A stretch of 64,000 nucleotides of DNA, taken from the NCBI GenBank assembly GCA_000828075.3, contig JXCB02000001.1, positions 1,098,074 to 1,162,073 of the forward strand. The letters are read 5' to 3'. Origin of the DNA: Tolypothrix campylonemoides VB511288 (GTDB lineage: Bacteria > Cyanobacteriota > Cyanobacteriia > Cyanobacteriales > Nostocaceae). Within the stretch, counting starts at the first letter, position 1, and each line of letters begins with the position of its first letter. Made by a program: the position numbers and the translations under genes. A model generated the notes under the pieces. That model was not told the origin of the DNA and did not search any database. It saw nothing but the letters and a program-made list of their open reading frames with translations. Below, piece after piece: positions 1-8,756 of this stretch.

Positions 1-8
1 TGGTGTTT

Positions 9-89
9 GAGGAAGCGGCGAGCGCTTCCTCAATAAGGGTAATTGAATGAATATGAGAGTGTAGGCGAGCGACGCTCGCCTACACTCTC
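9..89. repeat. Two GC-rich hairpins at the window start
   Basis: Positions 9-17 pair with 23-31 (arm GAGGAAGCG). Positions 55-71 pair with 73-89 in a perfect 17-bp arm around a single base. Neither is followed by a clear T tract. They resemble dispersed cyanobacterial palindromes more than terminators, although a gene lying to the left of the window could use them. The remaining bases 90-454 are AT-rich and I see no gene in them. Confidence 0.6.
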
Positions 90-454
90 TTGCTATGTTA
101 TTATCATTATCAATAAAGTCTGATTTGTTTGTGAGCAATTTCTTGAATCAAGTATTATCGCTATTATTGTAGTAACAATAGCGACTCTTTATTACTGAAG
201 CTCTTCATTTTTTTTATGTTACATTTTTGTGCTGTTGGTAAGCTTTTTTAGGGTTTACTCGTACAGGTGCAAGATGTGAGTTTAGCTGATCTGCCGTAAA
301 CTTACATACATTACCGAAATTCCTAGGCAGCAGAAAGCGCTTGCGTCTGTCAATCGCTATACTTTCGTTGTGCCATACTATATTCGCAACAAGCTAGATT
401 CTTTGAAAATTTAGCTCTGTTTGCACTGAAATCAACTGAATTTAATTAGTCAAA

Positions 455-1330
455 GTGAATCAAACAAATAAAAATTTTTCCTTCCGTCTAGTTCTAGCTT
501 TTATTATTTTGTTTTCTATTCTAAATTTAATCGTCACTGAACCTGTCATTCCTATTTTGGGGTTTCATGGCATCATTGCTTCTAAAACTCCTGTTACTCG
601 ATTAGTTCAGGGATATATGCATTACCCACAACAAGATTTAGAGCAACTTTTAGAGCATTTAGTTCATAATAATTATTGGTTTTTAACATCTCAAGACTTA
701 TATGACTTTTTCTTAACAAAAAGTAAAAAAATTCCGAAAGAGCATTCAAATCAAAAGCCCATCATGATTACATTTGATGATGGATATAAAACAGTATACA
801 CAAAATTGCTTCCCATTTTATCTAAACTTGAAGAGAAATACGGTAAAAAAGTAAAAGTTGTCTTGTTTATTAATCCAGGTACTCTAGAGCAGAGAAGTAA
901 CGCTGCCGTTCACTTAGGATGCCAGGAATTAAGAGAAGGCTTAAAAAAAGGTTTTTATGATATTCAATCTCATGGATTAAATCATAAAGACTTAACGACG
1001 CTTAATCGTCAGGAGTTAGTTAAGGAACTATTGCAAGCCCAGATTCAACTGAGAAAATGTACACAAGATTTAGACCCACAACAACAAGTAGCATCTCATT
1101 TTGCTTACCCTTATGGAGCTTATAACAAACAGGTGCAATACTATGCTTCTAAATATTATTTATCTAGCTATCTATACAATAATAAAATGTTGGATTATGG
1201 TTGTTTAAAAAACTACCATGAAATTCCTCGTATACCAATGAACGGACAAATATTATTTAAACAAATGCTACAAGAAGTCGCTGAAGGGTTTTATAAATTC
1301 AAAAATCAACAAAAATGCGAAGGTAAATAA
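455..1330 (+). CDS. Polysaccharide deacetylase (NodB-fold, CE4), membrane-anchored
   Basis: The 291-aa product starts with GTG and has a hydrophobic signal-anchor at about residues 11-28, so it should act outside the plasma membrane. The NodB motifs are visible: TFDDG at 106-110 (catalytic and metal Asp), SHGLNH at 172-177 (metal His pair) and FAYPYG at 216-221. The family removes N- or O-acetyl groups from glycans such as peptidoglycan or exopolysaccharide; the substrate cannot be read here. The codons are AT-rich. The gene stands alone, 71 bp before the next one on the same strand. It is not fused to a glycosyltransferase. The family is clear and the role is inferred. Confidence 0.85.
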   Translation: MNQTNKNFSFRLVLAFIILFSILNLIVTEPVIPILGFHGIIASKTPVTRLVQGYMHYPQQDLEQLLEHLVHNNYWFLTSQDLYDFFLTKSKKIPKEHSNQKPIMITFDDGYKTVYTKLLPILSKLEEKYGKKVKVVLFINPGTLEQRSNAAVHLGCQELREGLKKGFYDIQSHGLNHKDLTTLNRQELVKELLQAQIQLRKCTQDLDPQQQVASHFAYPYGAYNKQVQYYASKYYLSSYLYNNKMLDYGCLKNYHEIPRIPMNGQILFKQMLQEVAEGFYKFKNQQKCEGK

Positions 1331-1401
1331 AAAAATATAATTTTCAACATTAATCGTGACAGTTAGGCATGGGATAAATAATATCTAACGGCTGAAACAA
1401 T

Positions 1402-2871
1402 ATGAAATATAATGAGATTTTCATGCACGAAAATATTATCACTATTACCAAAGAAAAACGCGCCTATGCCTTAGATGCACTGCGTGGATTTGCGATTTTA
1501 GCAATGGTCTTATCAGGCACTATAAAATATAAGATTTTGCCAGCTTGGATGTACCATGCTCAGCAGCCTCCACCTACCCATACTTTTCATCCTAATCTGC
1601 CTGGCTTAACTTGGGTAGATACTGTATTTCCAATTTTCTTGTTTTGTATGGGAGCAGCTATCCCGTTGGCATTGTCGAGTCGCCTTGCTCAAGGATTCAC
1701 CACACAACAAGTTATATTATACATTTTTAAAAGAGGATTTTTGTTAGGAATATTTGCGATATTCCTTCAACATATTAGACCGTTTACGCTCAATCAAAAT
1801 CCAACCAAACAAACATGGTGGATAGCCTTATTGGGTTTAGTGATACTCTTTTTTATGTTTGTTCGGTGGTCTGTAAACATAAAATTTAAGCAGTACACAA
1901 AATGGATTAGTTTTGGTGCTTACATTGCAGCAATTATCCTCGTATGTTTTCTGAGATATCCAGATGGAAGTGGATTTTCTCTTTCCAGGAGTGATATTAT
2001 TTTAGTCGTCCTGACAAATATGGTAATTTTTGGTTCACTTGCCTGGTTTTTTACCAAGAATAATTTGTTGCTACGTCTAGGATTGTTAGGCTTATTGATT
2101 GCTTTGCGGCTGTCGGCTACTGTTAAGGAGAGTTGGATTGCTTTGGTTTGGAAAGCATCGCCTGTCCCCTGGATTTTTCAATTTGATTATTTAAAGTATT
2201 TGTTTATCGTTCTTCCTGGAACTATTACGGGAGATTTAATTTTGAATTGGCTGAAAATCCCAGAAATCAACAAGGAAGATGAGGAAATTAAATCAAACGG
2301 TCGTCAGTTACGTTTTTATAGCATCATTGTGTTGATGTTCGCTATTTGTTTGAGTCTACTGATTGGCTTACAGGCTAGATGGGTATGGCAAACGACTTTA
2401 CTAAGTGTAATTCTTTGTTCAATCAGCTGGTTGTTATTTGTTAATTCGGCTAATGAAACGGAAAAAATACTGAAATTATTTTATCAGTGGGGTGTTTATT
2501 GGTTGGCACTTGGCTTACTTTTTGAACCGTTTGAAAAAGGGATTAAGAAAGACCCATCTACGTTGAGTTACTACTTTGTTAGCACGGCGATCGCACTATT
2601 TCTCCTAATCACCTTTACTATACTTATAGACATCTTTAAACAGCGAAAATATCTTCAACTGTTAATCGACAACGGGCAGAATCCAATGATTGCTTATGTA
2701 GCGTTTGCCAATCTTCTCTTGCCCATTCTGAGATTAACGCAACTCGAACCGTTCATATTAAATCATATAAACACCCCGCTAACAGGCTTTTTGAAAGGGG
2801 TCATTTATACGTTAACAATTGCGTCTATTGTAAGCTTTTTTACTAAATTAAAGCTTTTTTGGAAGACGTAA
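1402..2871 (+). CDS. HGSNAT/DUF5009-like multi-pass membrane acyltransferase
   Basis: The 489-aa product has about ten to eleven hydrophobic segments. Near the N terminus it has the family signature ALDALRGFAILAMVLSG, followed by a segment ending FLFCMGAAIPLAL. This fits the COG4299/DUF5009 family, related to heparan-alpha-glucosaminide N-acetyltransferase, whose eukaryotic members move acetyl from cytosolic acetyl-CoA to a lumenal sugar. A polysaccharide deacetylase lies just upstream, so both may act on the same surface glycan; that is inference. The start could be ATG 1402 or ATG 1423; neither has a strong Shine-Dalgarno sequence. Confidence 0.75.
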   Translation: MKYNEIFMHENIITITKEKRAYALDALRGFAILAMVLSGTIKYKILPAWMYHAQQPPPTHTFHPNLPGLTWVDTVFPIFLFCMGAAIPLALSSRLAQGFTTQQVILYIFKRGFLLGIFAIFLQHIRPFTLNQNPTKQTWWIALLGLVILFFMFVRWSVNIKFKQYTKWISFGAYIAAIILVCFLRYPDGSGFSLSRSDIILVVLTNMVIFGSLAWFFTKNNLLLRLGLLGLLIALRLSATVKESWIALVWKASPVPWIFQFDYLKYLFIVLPGTITGDLILNWLKIPEINKEDEEIKSNGRQLRFYSIIVLMFAICLSLLIGLQARWVWQTTLLSVILCSISWLLFVNSANETEKILKLFYQWGVYWLALGLLFEPFEKGIKKDPSTLSYYFVSTAIALFLLITFTILIDIFKQRKYLQLLIDNGQNPMIAYVAFANLLLPILRLTQLEPFILNHINTPLTGFLKGVIYTLTIASIVSFFTKLKLFWKT

Positions 2872-3016
2872 AATTAAATTCTATTACGTACTCATATACA
2901 CTTAACCTATTTGTGATACATTTAACCTTCACTCTGAATTGTCATAATTTTGGGTCATAAATTTATAAATAACAGAAGCTTCAAGGCTTCAAACTGCGAT
3001 AAAAGGAGATGCATCA

Positions 3017-4027
3017 ATGCCAAGTACTTTAAGAGTGAGGACAAATACTGTTTTCAAGCAAGACTGGCGACTACAATCAAATGATCCTCAATTACAAGAA
3101 CAAGACAAGTATTTAGCTAAACCAGGTCAGCAATTGCGTGTCTCGTCCATTGACCGTAATACTCAGAAATATGGTGGCGACCACTGGCTAGTCATTTTCG
3201 AGCAACCACTTCAGCCTACTCAGGGGAAAGCTAAGAGTAACTGGTACGTTTATGTACCTCATGTAGAAGAATTATCACAAGCTCCATCAACCTCAATCAC
3301 TCTCAGAGCAAGGACAAGTACAACTTTCAAGCAAGACTGGAGGGCACAATCATCAAACTTACCACAAGAAGACAAGTACGCAGCCAGAGCAGGTGAGCAA
3401 TTTCGCGTCTCCTCTATTGACCGCAATGCTCAGAGATATGGCGGCGACCACTGGAAAGTGACATTTGAGCAACCAATTCAGCCTAATCAAGGTAGAGCTA
3501 AGAGTACTTGGTTCGTTTATGTGCCTCAAGTAGAATTATTAGGCAATACAGCAACCTCACCCACTATTAGAGCGACGACAAATACAACTTTCAAGCAAGA
3601 CTGGAGAGCACAAACATTAAACCTCCCAGAACAAGACAAGTTCGCAGTTAAAGCAGGTCAGCAGTTTCGCGTCTCCTCTATTGATCGCAATGCTCAAAGA
3701 TATGGTGGCGACCACTGGAAAGTGACTTTTGCCCAACCACTTCAGCCTAACCAGGGACAAGCGAAGAGTACCTGGTATGTTTATGTGCCTCATATAGTCT
3801 ACGAATCATCTGCCTTAAGGTCTGGCAGCAATATAGCACCCAGTAGTAGCAACAGATATATAACTCAGGTTCTACTGCAACAAATAAATGGAAGCCCCTC
3901 TATCCAAGCTGTGACAAACGTGAGCTTGCTTTGTCCCTCGTCGGTTCTTCTCTTCTGCTTCGTTTGTACTTCTGCGGTTCGTTTAATAAACTATTTAAAA
4001 ACTATACTTTTCCATTTCCCGCGCTAA
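3017..4027 (+). CDS. Triple-repeat protein of unknown function, odd C terminus
   Basis: The start is supported by AGGAG about 8 bases upstream. The 336-aa product has three near-identical units of about 80 residues (roughly 4-88, 94-177, 182-266). Each carries FKQDWR, then VSSIDRN and YGGDHW, and ends in WYVYVP or WFVYVP. Similar repeats occur beside peptidoglycan hydrolase domains in cyanobacteria (family recollection, not searched). No enzyme domain follows here. After a Ser-rich linker the last 50 or so residues turn Cys/Phe/Leu-rich and look unlike the rest, as if a frameshift or junction had replaced a lost catalytic domain. I do not recognise a function. Confidence 0.7.
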   Translation: MPSTLRVRTNTVFKQDWRLQSNDPQLQEQDKYLAKPGQQLRVSSIDRNTQKYGGDHWLVIFEQPLQPTQGKAKSNWYVYVPHVEELSQAPSTSITLRARTSTTFKQDWRAQSSNLPQEDKYAARAGEQFRVSSIDRNAQRYGGDHWKVTFEQPIQPNQGRAKSTWFVYVPQVELLGNTATSPTIRATTNTTFKQDWRAQTLNLPEQDKFAVKAGQQFRVSSIDRNAQRYGGDHWKVTFAQPLQPNQGQAKSTWYVYVPHIVYESSALRSGSNIAPSSSNRYITQVLLQQINGSPSIQAVTNVSLLCPSSVLLFCFVCTSAVRLINYLKTILFHFPR

Positions 4028-4067
4028 ATAAGGTGCAACAGCGAAAGTGCTGCACCCTTTCATGAAA

Positions 4068-4691
4068 TTACCAACTAGCCACAGCTTGAGCTATAGCTTC
4101 ATGTGCTTTGGCAAAAGACTGCTCGCGAACTTCATCACCCGCGCCGAGGTCTTCCACATTAATGAATGTGACGTCTATAATTCCCAGAAAACCAAAAACC
4201 GCTCTCAGGTAGGGTTCCTGATAATCGTATGGTGCTGCGGGACTTCCTGGTGAAAAGTTACCACCCCGAGCTGTGACAACTAGCAATTTTTTGCCGTCAA
4301 CCAACCCCTTGAAGCCGCCTTGCTCAGTCACAGCGAAGGTGCGACCAACGCGAACAATTTGGTCAATGTAAGCTTTGAATACAGAGGGTACATTGAAGTT
4401 ATACATTGGCACACCAAAGACATAGCGGTCGGCTGCCAAAAACTCATTAACTAAAGTATCTGACAATTCAATTGCCTTAGTCAGTTCGGGTGGGCGAGCA
4501 TCTGGTGGTGTAAAAGCAGCAGCAATCCACGATTCGTCTACATGGGGAACTGGATTGTGACCTAAATCCCGGTAGGTTACTGTATCTCCAGAATGGGCGT
4601 TTTTCCAAGCTGTGACAAACTCATGAGTGAACTTGCGGGAGAAAGAACGTTCTCCACGAGGACTAGAGTCGATATGCAGGATATTTGCCAT
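4068..4691 (-). CDS. azoR: FMN-dependent NADH:quinone oxidoreductase / azoreductase
   Basis: The 207-aa product has the flavodoxin-like AzoR fold: an N-terminal phosphate-binding loop SSPRGERSFS at about residues 9-18, PMYNFNVPS near 95-103, and TARGGNF near 139-145. AzoR enzymes use FMN and NADH to reduce azo dyes and quinones by two electrons in the cytosol and help against quinone or thiol stress. The length matches the family. The gene is divergent from an HxlR-type regulator, the common layout for a redox-responsive regulator and its target, so induction by electrophiles is likely (inference). Confidence 0.92.
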   Translation of the reverse strand: MANILHIDSSPRGERSFSRKFTHEFVTAWKNAHSGDTVTYRDLGHNPVPHVDESWIAAAFTPPDARPPELTKAIELSDTLVNEFLAADRYVFGVPMYNFNVPSVFKAYIDQIVRVGRTFAVTEQGGFKGLVDGKKLLVVTARGGNFSPGSPAAPYDYQEPYLRAVFGFLGIIDVTFINVEDLGAGDEVREQSFAKAHEAIAQAVASW

Positions 4692-4807
4692 GAATCAATT
4701 CCCAACAGTAAACGAGTGATACGAGTTTGGTCATTAGGCTTGTAGTTACGCAGAAACGCAACTATGAACCAGTTTCTTTATTTATAGTTAAATTTTTGAG
4801 CCGTAAT

Positions 4808-4863
4808 AACTTTAAACTATGTAAAGTTACTATGGAAAGTAGGCACTTAAAAGTAAGGTACTT
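4808..4863. promoter_or_regulatory. Candidate HxlR operators between azoR and hxlR
   Basis: The 186-bp divergent spacer holds three dyads: AACTTTA/TAAAGTT arms at 4808-4814 and 4822-4828, AAGT....ACTT at 4837-4848, and AAGTA...TACTT at 4851-4863. The last ends 14 bases before the regulator's start. HxlR-family dimers bind such short AT-rich dyads. Assignment is by position and symmetry only. Confidence 0.5.
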
Positions 4864-4877
4864 ACCTAAAAGAAACT

Positions 4878-5231
4878 ATGAAAGCTGAAGCGGAAAACCA
4901 TAGCAGGCTAACTTGTGAAGTGGAAACCACGCTCAGGGTGATTGGTGGACGCTGGAAGGTTTTGATTATTAGAGAATTAATGGGTGGTGTGAAACGCTTT
5001 GGCGAATTACAGCGAGCTTTAGATGGAATTACTCAAAAAATGCTGACGCAACAACTTAGGGAGATGGAGGAAGACGGAATTATTCATCGAAAAGTCTACC
5101 CACAAATTCCTCCTAAAGTGGAATATTCGTTAACACCTTTAGGAGAAAGTCTTCAACCAATTCTTTATGCAATGCACGAGTGGGGTGTCAAGCACGTATC
5201 TCAAATAAATAGTAAAAAACGAAATATTTGA
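4878..5231 (+). CDS. HxlR-family winged-helix transcriptional regulator
   Basis: The 117-aa product has the HxlR core: GGRWKVLIIRELM around 26-38, RFGELQRAL around 43-51, ITQKMLTQQLREME around 54-67, and the wing VEYSLTPLGESL. A single Cys (residue 13, in LTCEVE) sits just before the winged helix, where redox-sensing HxlR proteins such as HypR carry their sensory Cys. It is divergent from azoR, so it most likely controls that gene and itself. Confidence 0.9.
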   Translation: MKAEAENHSRLTCEVETTLRVIGGRWKVLIIRELMGGVKRFGELQRALDGITQKMLTQQLREMEEDGIIHRKVYPQIPPKVEYSLTPLGESLQPILYAMHEWGVKHVSQINSKKRNI

Positions 5232-5334
5232 GAATTACACTTTTTTCCGTTAAGAGTACTTTTTGTATGTCGTTAGTCGTAAGTCAAAGTCCTTGCACCT
5301 TACAGCGCCCTTCAAATGATTAAACCACAAATCG

Positions 5335-5402
5335 TAGGGTGGGCATTGCTTCTAAAAGCCTATGTGATGAACATTTGAAATCTTGTGAGCAATGCCCACC
5401 TA
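5335..5402. repeat. Inverted-repeat element, GGTGGGCATTGCT arms
   Basis: Perfect 13-bp inverted arms at 5338-5350 and 5388-5400 enclose 37 bases. A related shorter palindrome lies at 48127-48155, and the groL terminator shares the GTAGGGTGG arm. It lies between convergent genes and could serve as a terminator, but the size and recurrence suggest a dispersed element. Confidence 0.55.
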
Positions 5403-5422
5403 AAAGAAAAGTGCTGTAACGT

Positions 5423-5815
5423 TTATTCATCAGTTTGTAAATATTCAATTGCCGCCTCTAATTTTGAGGGATATCCTTCAGCAAATCTCTCAAACCAAAG
5501 CCCTTCTGAAGAAAGTGGATCTAACTTGGCAAGCCAAAGATTGGCTTGCTTTTTCAATTCGTCTAATTTTTTAGCCTTGAGTTGTTCTTGTCTAATGCGT
5601 TCTTGTTCCTGTTCTTGCTGTCTTTGCAATTTTTCAGCTAAGTCTTTTTGCTCAAAATCAGCTTTGACTTCCGCTAAAAGGCTATCTATTAATGATTCCG
5701 ATTTTCGCTGCATACTCATTGGTTTTGCTGAGATGGGTTTAGGCTGCTGTTGTTGGGGTTTTTGTTCCTGATATTCAGCTTTGAGTTCAGCTAAGAGTTT
5801 GTCAATGGAATCCAT
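5423..5815 (-). CDS. Coiled-coil protein resembling the Slr1339 salt-stress family
   Basis: The start is placed at ATG 5815 (MDSIDKLLAELKAEY) rather than the longer reading from 5836, because the extra residues come from a simple-repeat stretch. The 130-aa product is charged. It holds two copies of a motif (IDKLLAELKAEY at the start, IDSLLAEVKADF near residue 44), a Gln-rich linker, a Lys/Glu/Gln coiled coil and a conserved-looking end around LWFERFAEGYPSKLEAAIEYL. This resembles the cyanobacterial Slr1339-type 'salt stress protein' family as I remember it; no biochemical role is known to me. It lies 165 bp downstream of the tandem vWA genes on the same strand. Confidence 0.6.
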   Translation of the reverse strand: MDSIDKLLAELKAEYQEQKPQQQQPKPISAKPMSMQRKSESLIDSLLAEVKADFEQKDLAEKLQRQQEQEQERIRQEQLKAKKLDELKKQANLWLAKLDPLSSEGLWFERFAEGYPSKLEAAIEYLQTDE

Positions 5816-5980
5816 GATAAACAATTCAAAATTCAAAATTCAAAATTCAAAAAGAAGAAATGACTGCACTAGCAAATATTCCGCCTGCAGATTGTATGCA
5901 TTGTGTAACAGCTTATGAAATCTTTAGTAGTAATCCACATTCAGTTTGCTCCTTAATTTAGTCAAAAGTTAGGAAGATGC

Positions 5981-6586
5981 TTAGTCGTTAATAGCATTGA
6001 GCAGTACTTCTGATAAACTCATGTCTTCCATATCTTCTATGGTAATGGTGTCACAGATATCGAACTTTGCACCTGCTCCTTGTAGTTCATCATCCAATAC
6101 CTTAAGAAAGCGAGTCGCCTGAGGATCTGTACCGACTTGAATAAAAGAAATCGCAAGTTCTTCATCGCGATCCATACGCCGAGAAGCTTCAATAATAACC
6201 TTCATAACCGCTTTGCGATCGTCTGGTTCACCATCTGTCACAACTAAAATAGTTTCACCATTTTGCTGAGTTTGACCGCTAGCTTTGCGTTGAAAGTAGT
6301 TGTCAGTTGCGTGTTTCAATACACCTGCCAAGTCAGTTGTGCCAGATGGGTCATTTTCTTGGAAAATTTGCAATACCTTGCTGGATGTCACATTTTCGTA
6401 GCGCTTGAATCTTCCAGAAAATAGATAAACAGTGATACCATCTGGGTCAAATTGCTCGCATTTACTCGCCAAGGCAAAGGTAGATTCTTGTGCAGCAACC
6501 CATCTGCTTCTGCTACCCTTTTGGTCTGAGGTTGCCATGCTGCCGCTTTTGTCAATAATTAAAGTGTAATCACGATTTTCTAGCAT
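5981..6586 (-). CDS. vWA-domain protein, TerY-like (second tandem copy)
   Basis: The 201-aa product is essentially a single von Willebrand A domain with an intact MIDAS metal site: DKSGSM (DxSxS) at 12-17, the Thr in GTTDLAG near 83, and the Asp in VTDGEPDD near 119. Cyanobacterial proteins of this class are cytosolic (no signal peptide) and are thought to mediate Mg-dependent protein contacts. It is a close paralogue of the gene immediately upstream (6643-7248): same length, same ends (EDMEDMSL near the C terminus) and only scattered substitutions. GGAGAAT precedes the start. Exact partners are unknown. Confidence 0.85.
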   Translation of the reverse strand: MLENRDYTLIIDKSGSMATSDQKGSRSRWVAAQESTFALASKCEQFDPDGITVYLFSGRFKRYENVTSSKVLQIFQENDPSGTTDLAGVLKHATDNYFQRKASGQTQQNGETILVVTDGEPDDRKAVMKVIIEASRRMDRDEELAISFIQVGTDPQATRFLKVLDDELQGAGAKFDICDTITIEDMEDMSLSEVLLNAIND

Positions 6587-6642
6587 TTTTATTATTCTCC
6601 ATATTTATATCTGTCATTTGTCGATTGTCGATTAATGACTGA

Positions 6643-7248
6643 TCAATCGGTAATCGCGTTCATCAACACATCAGCAAGGCTCATATCTTCCATGTCATCC
6701 AAGGTAATTGTGTCGCAGATGTCAAATTTAGCACCAATACCTTGCATTTGGTCATCTAAAGCTTTGAGAAACTTGGTTGCTTGGGGATCTGAACCTACTT
6801 GAATTATAGAAATTCCCAATTCTTCATCGCGTTCCATTTGGCGAGACGTTTGAATAATGACCTCAAAGACTGCTTTGCGGTCATCTGGTTCGCCATCGGT
6901 GATAACTAGAATTGTTTCGCCGTTAGGTTTGGTTTGACTTGTGGCTTTGCGCTGAAAATAATTATTGGTTGCGTCTTGCAAAACACCTGCTAAGTTTGTC
7001 GTGCCAGCCGGGTCATTTTCCATAAATACCTGTGCGACTTTGGCTGAAGTGACATTCTCGTACCGTTTAAATCTACCAGAAAATACATAAAGTGTAATGC
7101 CATCAGGGTCAAATTGCTCACACTTTCTTGCTAAAGCGAGTGTAGATTCTTGGGCTATCTCCCACCGACTTCTACCACCCGCTTGGTCAGGAGTGGACAT
7201 ACTACCGCTCTTATCAATAATTAATGTGTAATCGCGATCGCTCATCAT
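6643..7248 (-). CDS. vWA-domain protein, TerY-like (first tandem copy)
   Basis: The 201-aa product is a vWA domain with MIDAS residues DKSGSM, T in GTTNLAG and D in ITDGEPDD. GAGGAAC lies 6-8 bases ahead of the start, which could be either of the first two Met codons. It is followed after 57 bp by its paralogue on the same strand, so the pair probably arose by tandem duplication and is co-transcribed. Such vWA proteins sometimes work with ATPases, kinases or tellurium-resistance proteins; none of those lie beside it here. Confidence 0.85.
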   Translation of the reverse strand: MMSDRDYTLIIDKSGSMSTPDQAGGRSRWEIAQESTLALARKCEQFDPDGITLYVFSGRFKRYENVTSAKVAQVFMENDPAGTTNLAGVLQDATNNYFQRKATSQTKPNGETILVITDGEPDDRKAVFEVIIQTSRQMERDEELGISIIQVGSDPQATKFLKALDDQMQGIGAKFDICDTITLDDMEDMSLADVLMNAITD

Positions 7249-7404
7249 AATGTTCCTCTAATTGTTACCTTGTTGTTCTAGTCTAGCCGTTGACTCCGGG
7301 TACGGCTTCTACTGGCGATCGTTTGTAACAATAAGCTAACCAGCTAAAAAAAATTCCCCCAGACTATGTGAGGGAGGTTCAAGAAAAAGTCTTGAATCGA
7401 AATA

Positions 7405-8538
7405 TTATGCAGGGTTAGGTTGTGCTCTTTTTTCGAGTAGGTTGATAATAGAAGCTTTTTCTAAGATTCCGACAAGTACACCATTGTCACGAATCACTGC
7501 AAGTGCAGATAACTTTCCTTGTTCTAGTAGCTTCACGACTTCCAATAAGGGTTGGTCGGATTTCACTGTGGTAAAGTCTTCAACTGGTCGCATGATTTCT
7601 TTAATTTGAGTTTCTGACCAGAGTGTAGTAGGAATAGTTCGCAAATCGTTAATAGATATTGCTCCTACTAATTGTCCGTTATCATCAGTCACTAAGAACC
7701 GATGCCAGTTTTGCCAATTCAAGATGCGCTCATCCGCAAACTCTCTTAAGGTAAGAGTAGCAGACACTATCGGGCTATCGGACGTTACCGCATCGGCTGC
7801 TGTCAAACCTGTCAGTCGTTCTTGTACTCTGGCAAACTGAGCTGCATTACCAGCATTTTGTAGCAAGAAGAAACCGACTAACGCGTTCCAAAAGTTACCA
7901 AAGCTGCCAAATAACAGTAGTGGGACTAAACCAGAAGCGATCGCCACCCAACCAAAGATTTGCCCAACTCGACTGGCAAAAACCACGCCCTTATAAGGAT
8001 TACCCGTTACTTTCCAAACAAACGCTTTCAGTATATTCCCGCCATCCAAAGGCAAGCCTGGAATGAGGTTAAACAGCGCTAATGCTAAGTTTACTGAAGC
8101 CAATACACCAAGAATCGCTGCCAAGGCTCCTGATGCGGCGGTAGCAAAACCAAGGGCTGTAAAGAGACTGAAGAGCAGTAGGCTAACCGAAGGACCTGCG
8201 ATCGCAACCCAGAAAGCTTCACCTGGGGTTTTTGACTCTCTTTCTAAGCTTGCCAACCCGCCAAATATAAACAGTGTGATTGATTTTACATCTATTCCTT
8301 GGCGAATGGCGACAAAGCTATGTCCTAATTCATGGGCAACAACAGAGGAAAATAACAGTAGTGCTGTTAGCAATCCTAGTAGCAAAGCTAATCCCCCGGC
8401 TAATTGGGGAAATTGCGCCGCCAGTCCACTGCTATAACTCCAAGTAACTAATCCCAGAACCAAAAACCAGGATGGATGGATGTAAAAGGGAATCCCGAAG
8501 AGATTGCCAACACGAATTGTGCCATTCATGGCGTTCAC
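7405..8538 (-). CDS. Site-2 protease family zinc metalloprotease (M50) with CBS pair
   Basis: The 377-aa membrane protein has about six hydrophobic segments followed by a cytosolic C-terminal half. HELGH (HEXXH) is at about 68-72 and NLIPGLPLDGG at about 156-166 supplies the second zinc-binding motif. Two CBS motifs follow from about residue 245 to 370. CBS pairs usually bind adenine nucleotides and tune activity. S2P enzymes cut transmembrane segments of regulators such as anti-sigma factors. The substrate is unknown and no anti-sigma gene is adjacent. It is transcribed alone. Confidence 0.9.
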   Translation of the reverse strand: MNAMNGTIRVGNLFGIPFYIHPSWFLVLGLVTWSYSSGLAAQFPQLAGGLALLLGLLTALLLFSSVVAHELGHSFVAIRQGIDVKSITLFIFGGLASLERESKTPGEAFWVAIAGPSVSLLLFSLFTALGFATAASGALAAILGVLASVNLALALFNLIPGLPLDGGNILKAFVWKVTGNPYKGVVFASRVGQIFGWVAIASGLVPLLLFGSFGNFWNALVGFFLLQNAGNAAQFARVQERLTGLTAADAVTSDSPIVSATLTLREFADERILNWQNWHRFLVTDDNGQLVGAISINDLRTIPTTLWSETQIKEIMRPVEDFTTVKSDQPLLEVVKLLEQGKLSALAVIRDNGVLVGILEKASIINLLEKRAQPNPA

Positions 8539-8756
8539 CTTTGATTTCAGCTTGGAGAGGTTTGGTTTTACCCCTCTTGATGTCTCTATCGTAACGATTT
8601 GTTAAGCCATTTTAATCTTCTCAGCTGTCGTGGTGTCCGTCCGTTAAAGTACGGTTATCGATAACTTTTACACTGTGAGGGATTTTGTGCCTTGGTACAA
8701 ATTAGGCAGGAGACAGCTTAGCTGCCGATAATTTCTTAGACTGCGTACAAGTAACT

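Noticed and set aside
5385-5771. 128-codon plus-strand Ser/Cys-rich frame
   Set aside because: It is the antisense shadow of the Gln/Lys-rich coiled-coil gene at 5423-5815.
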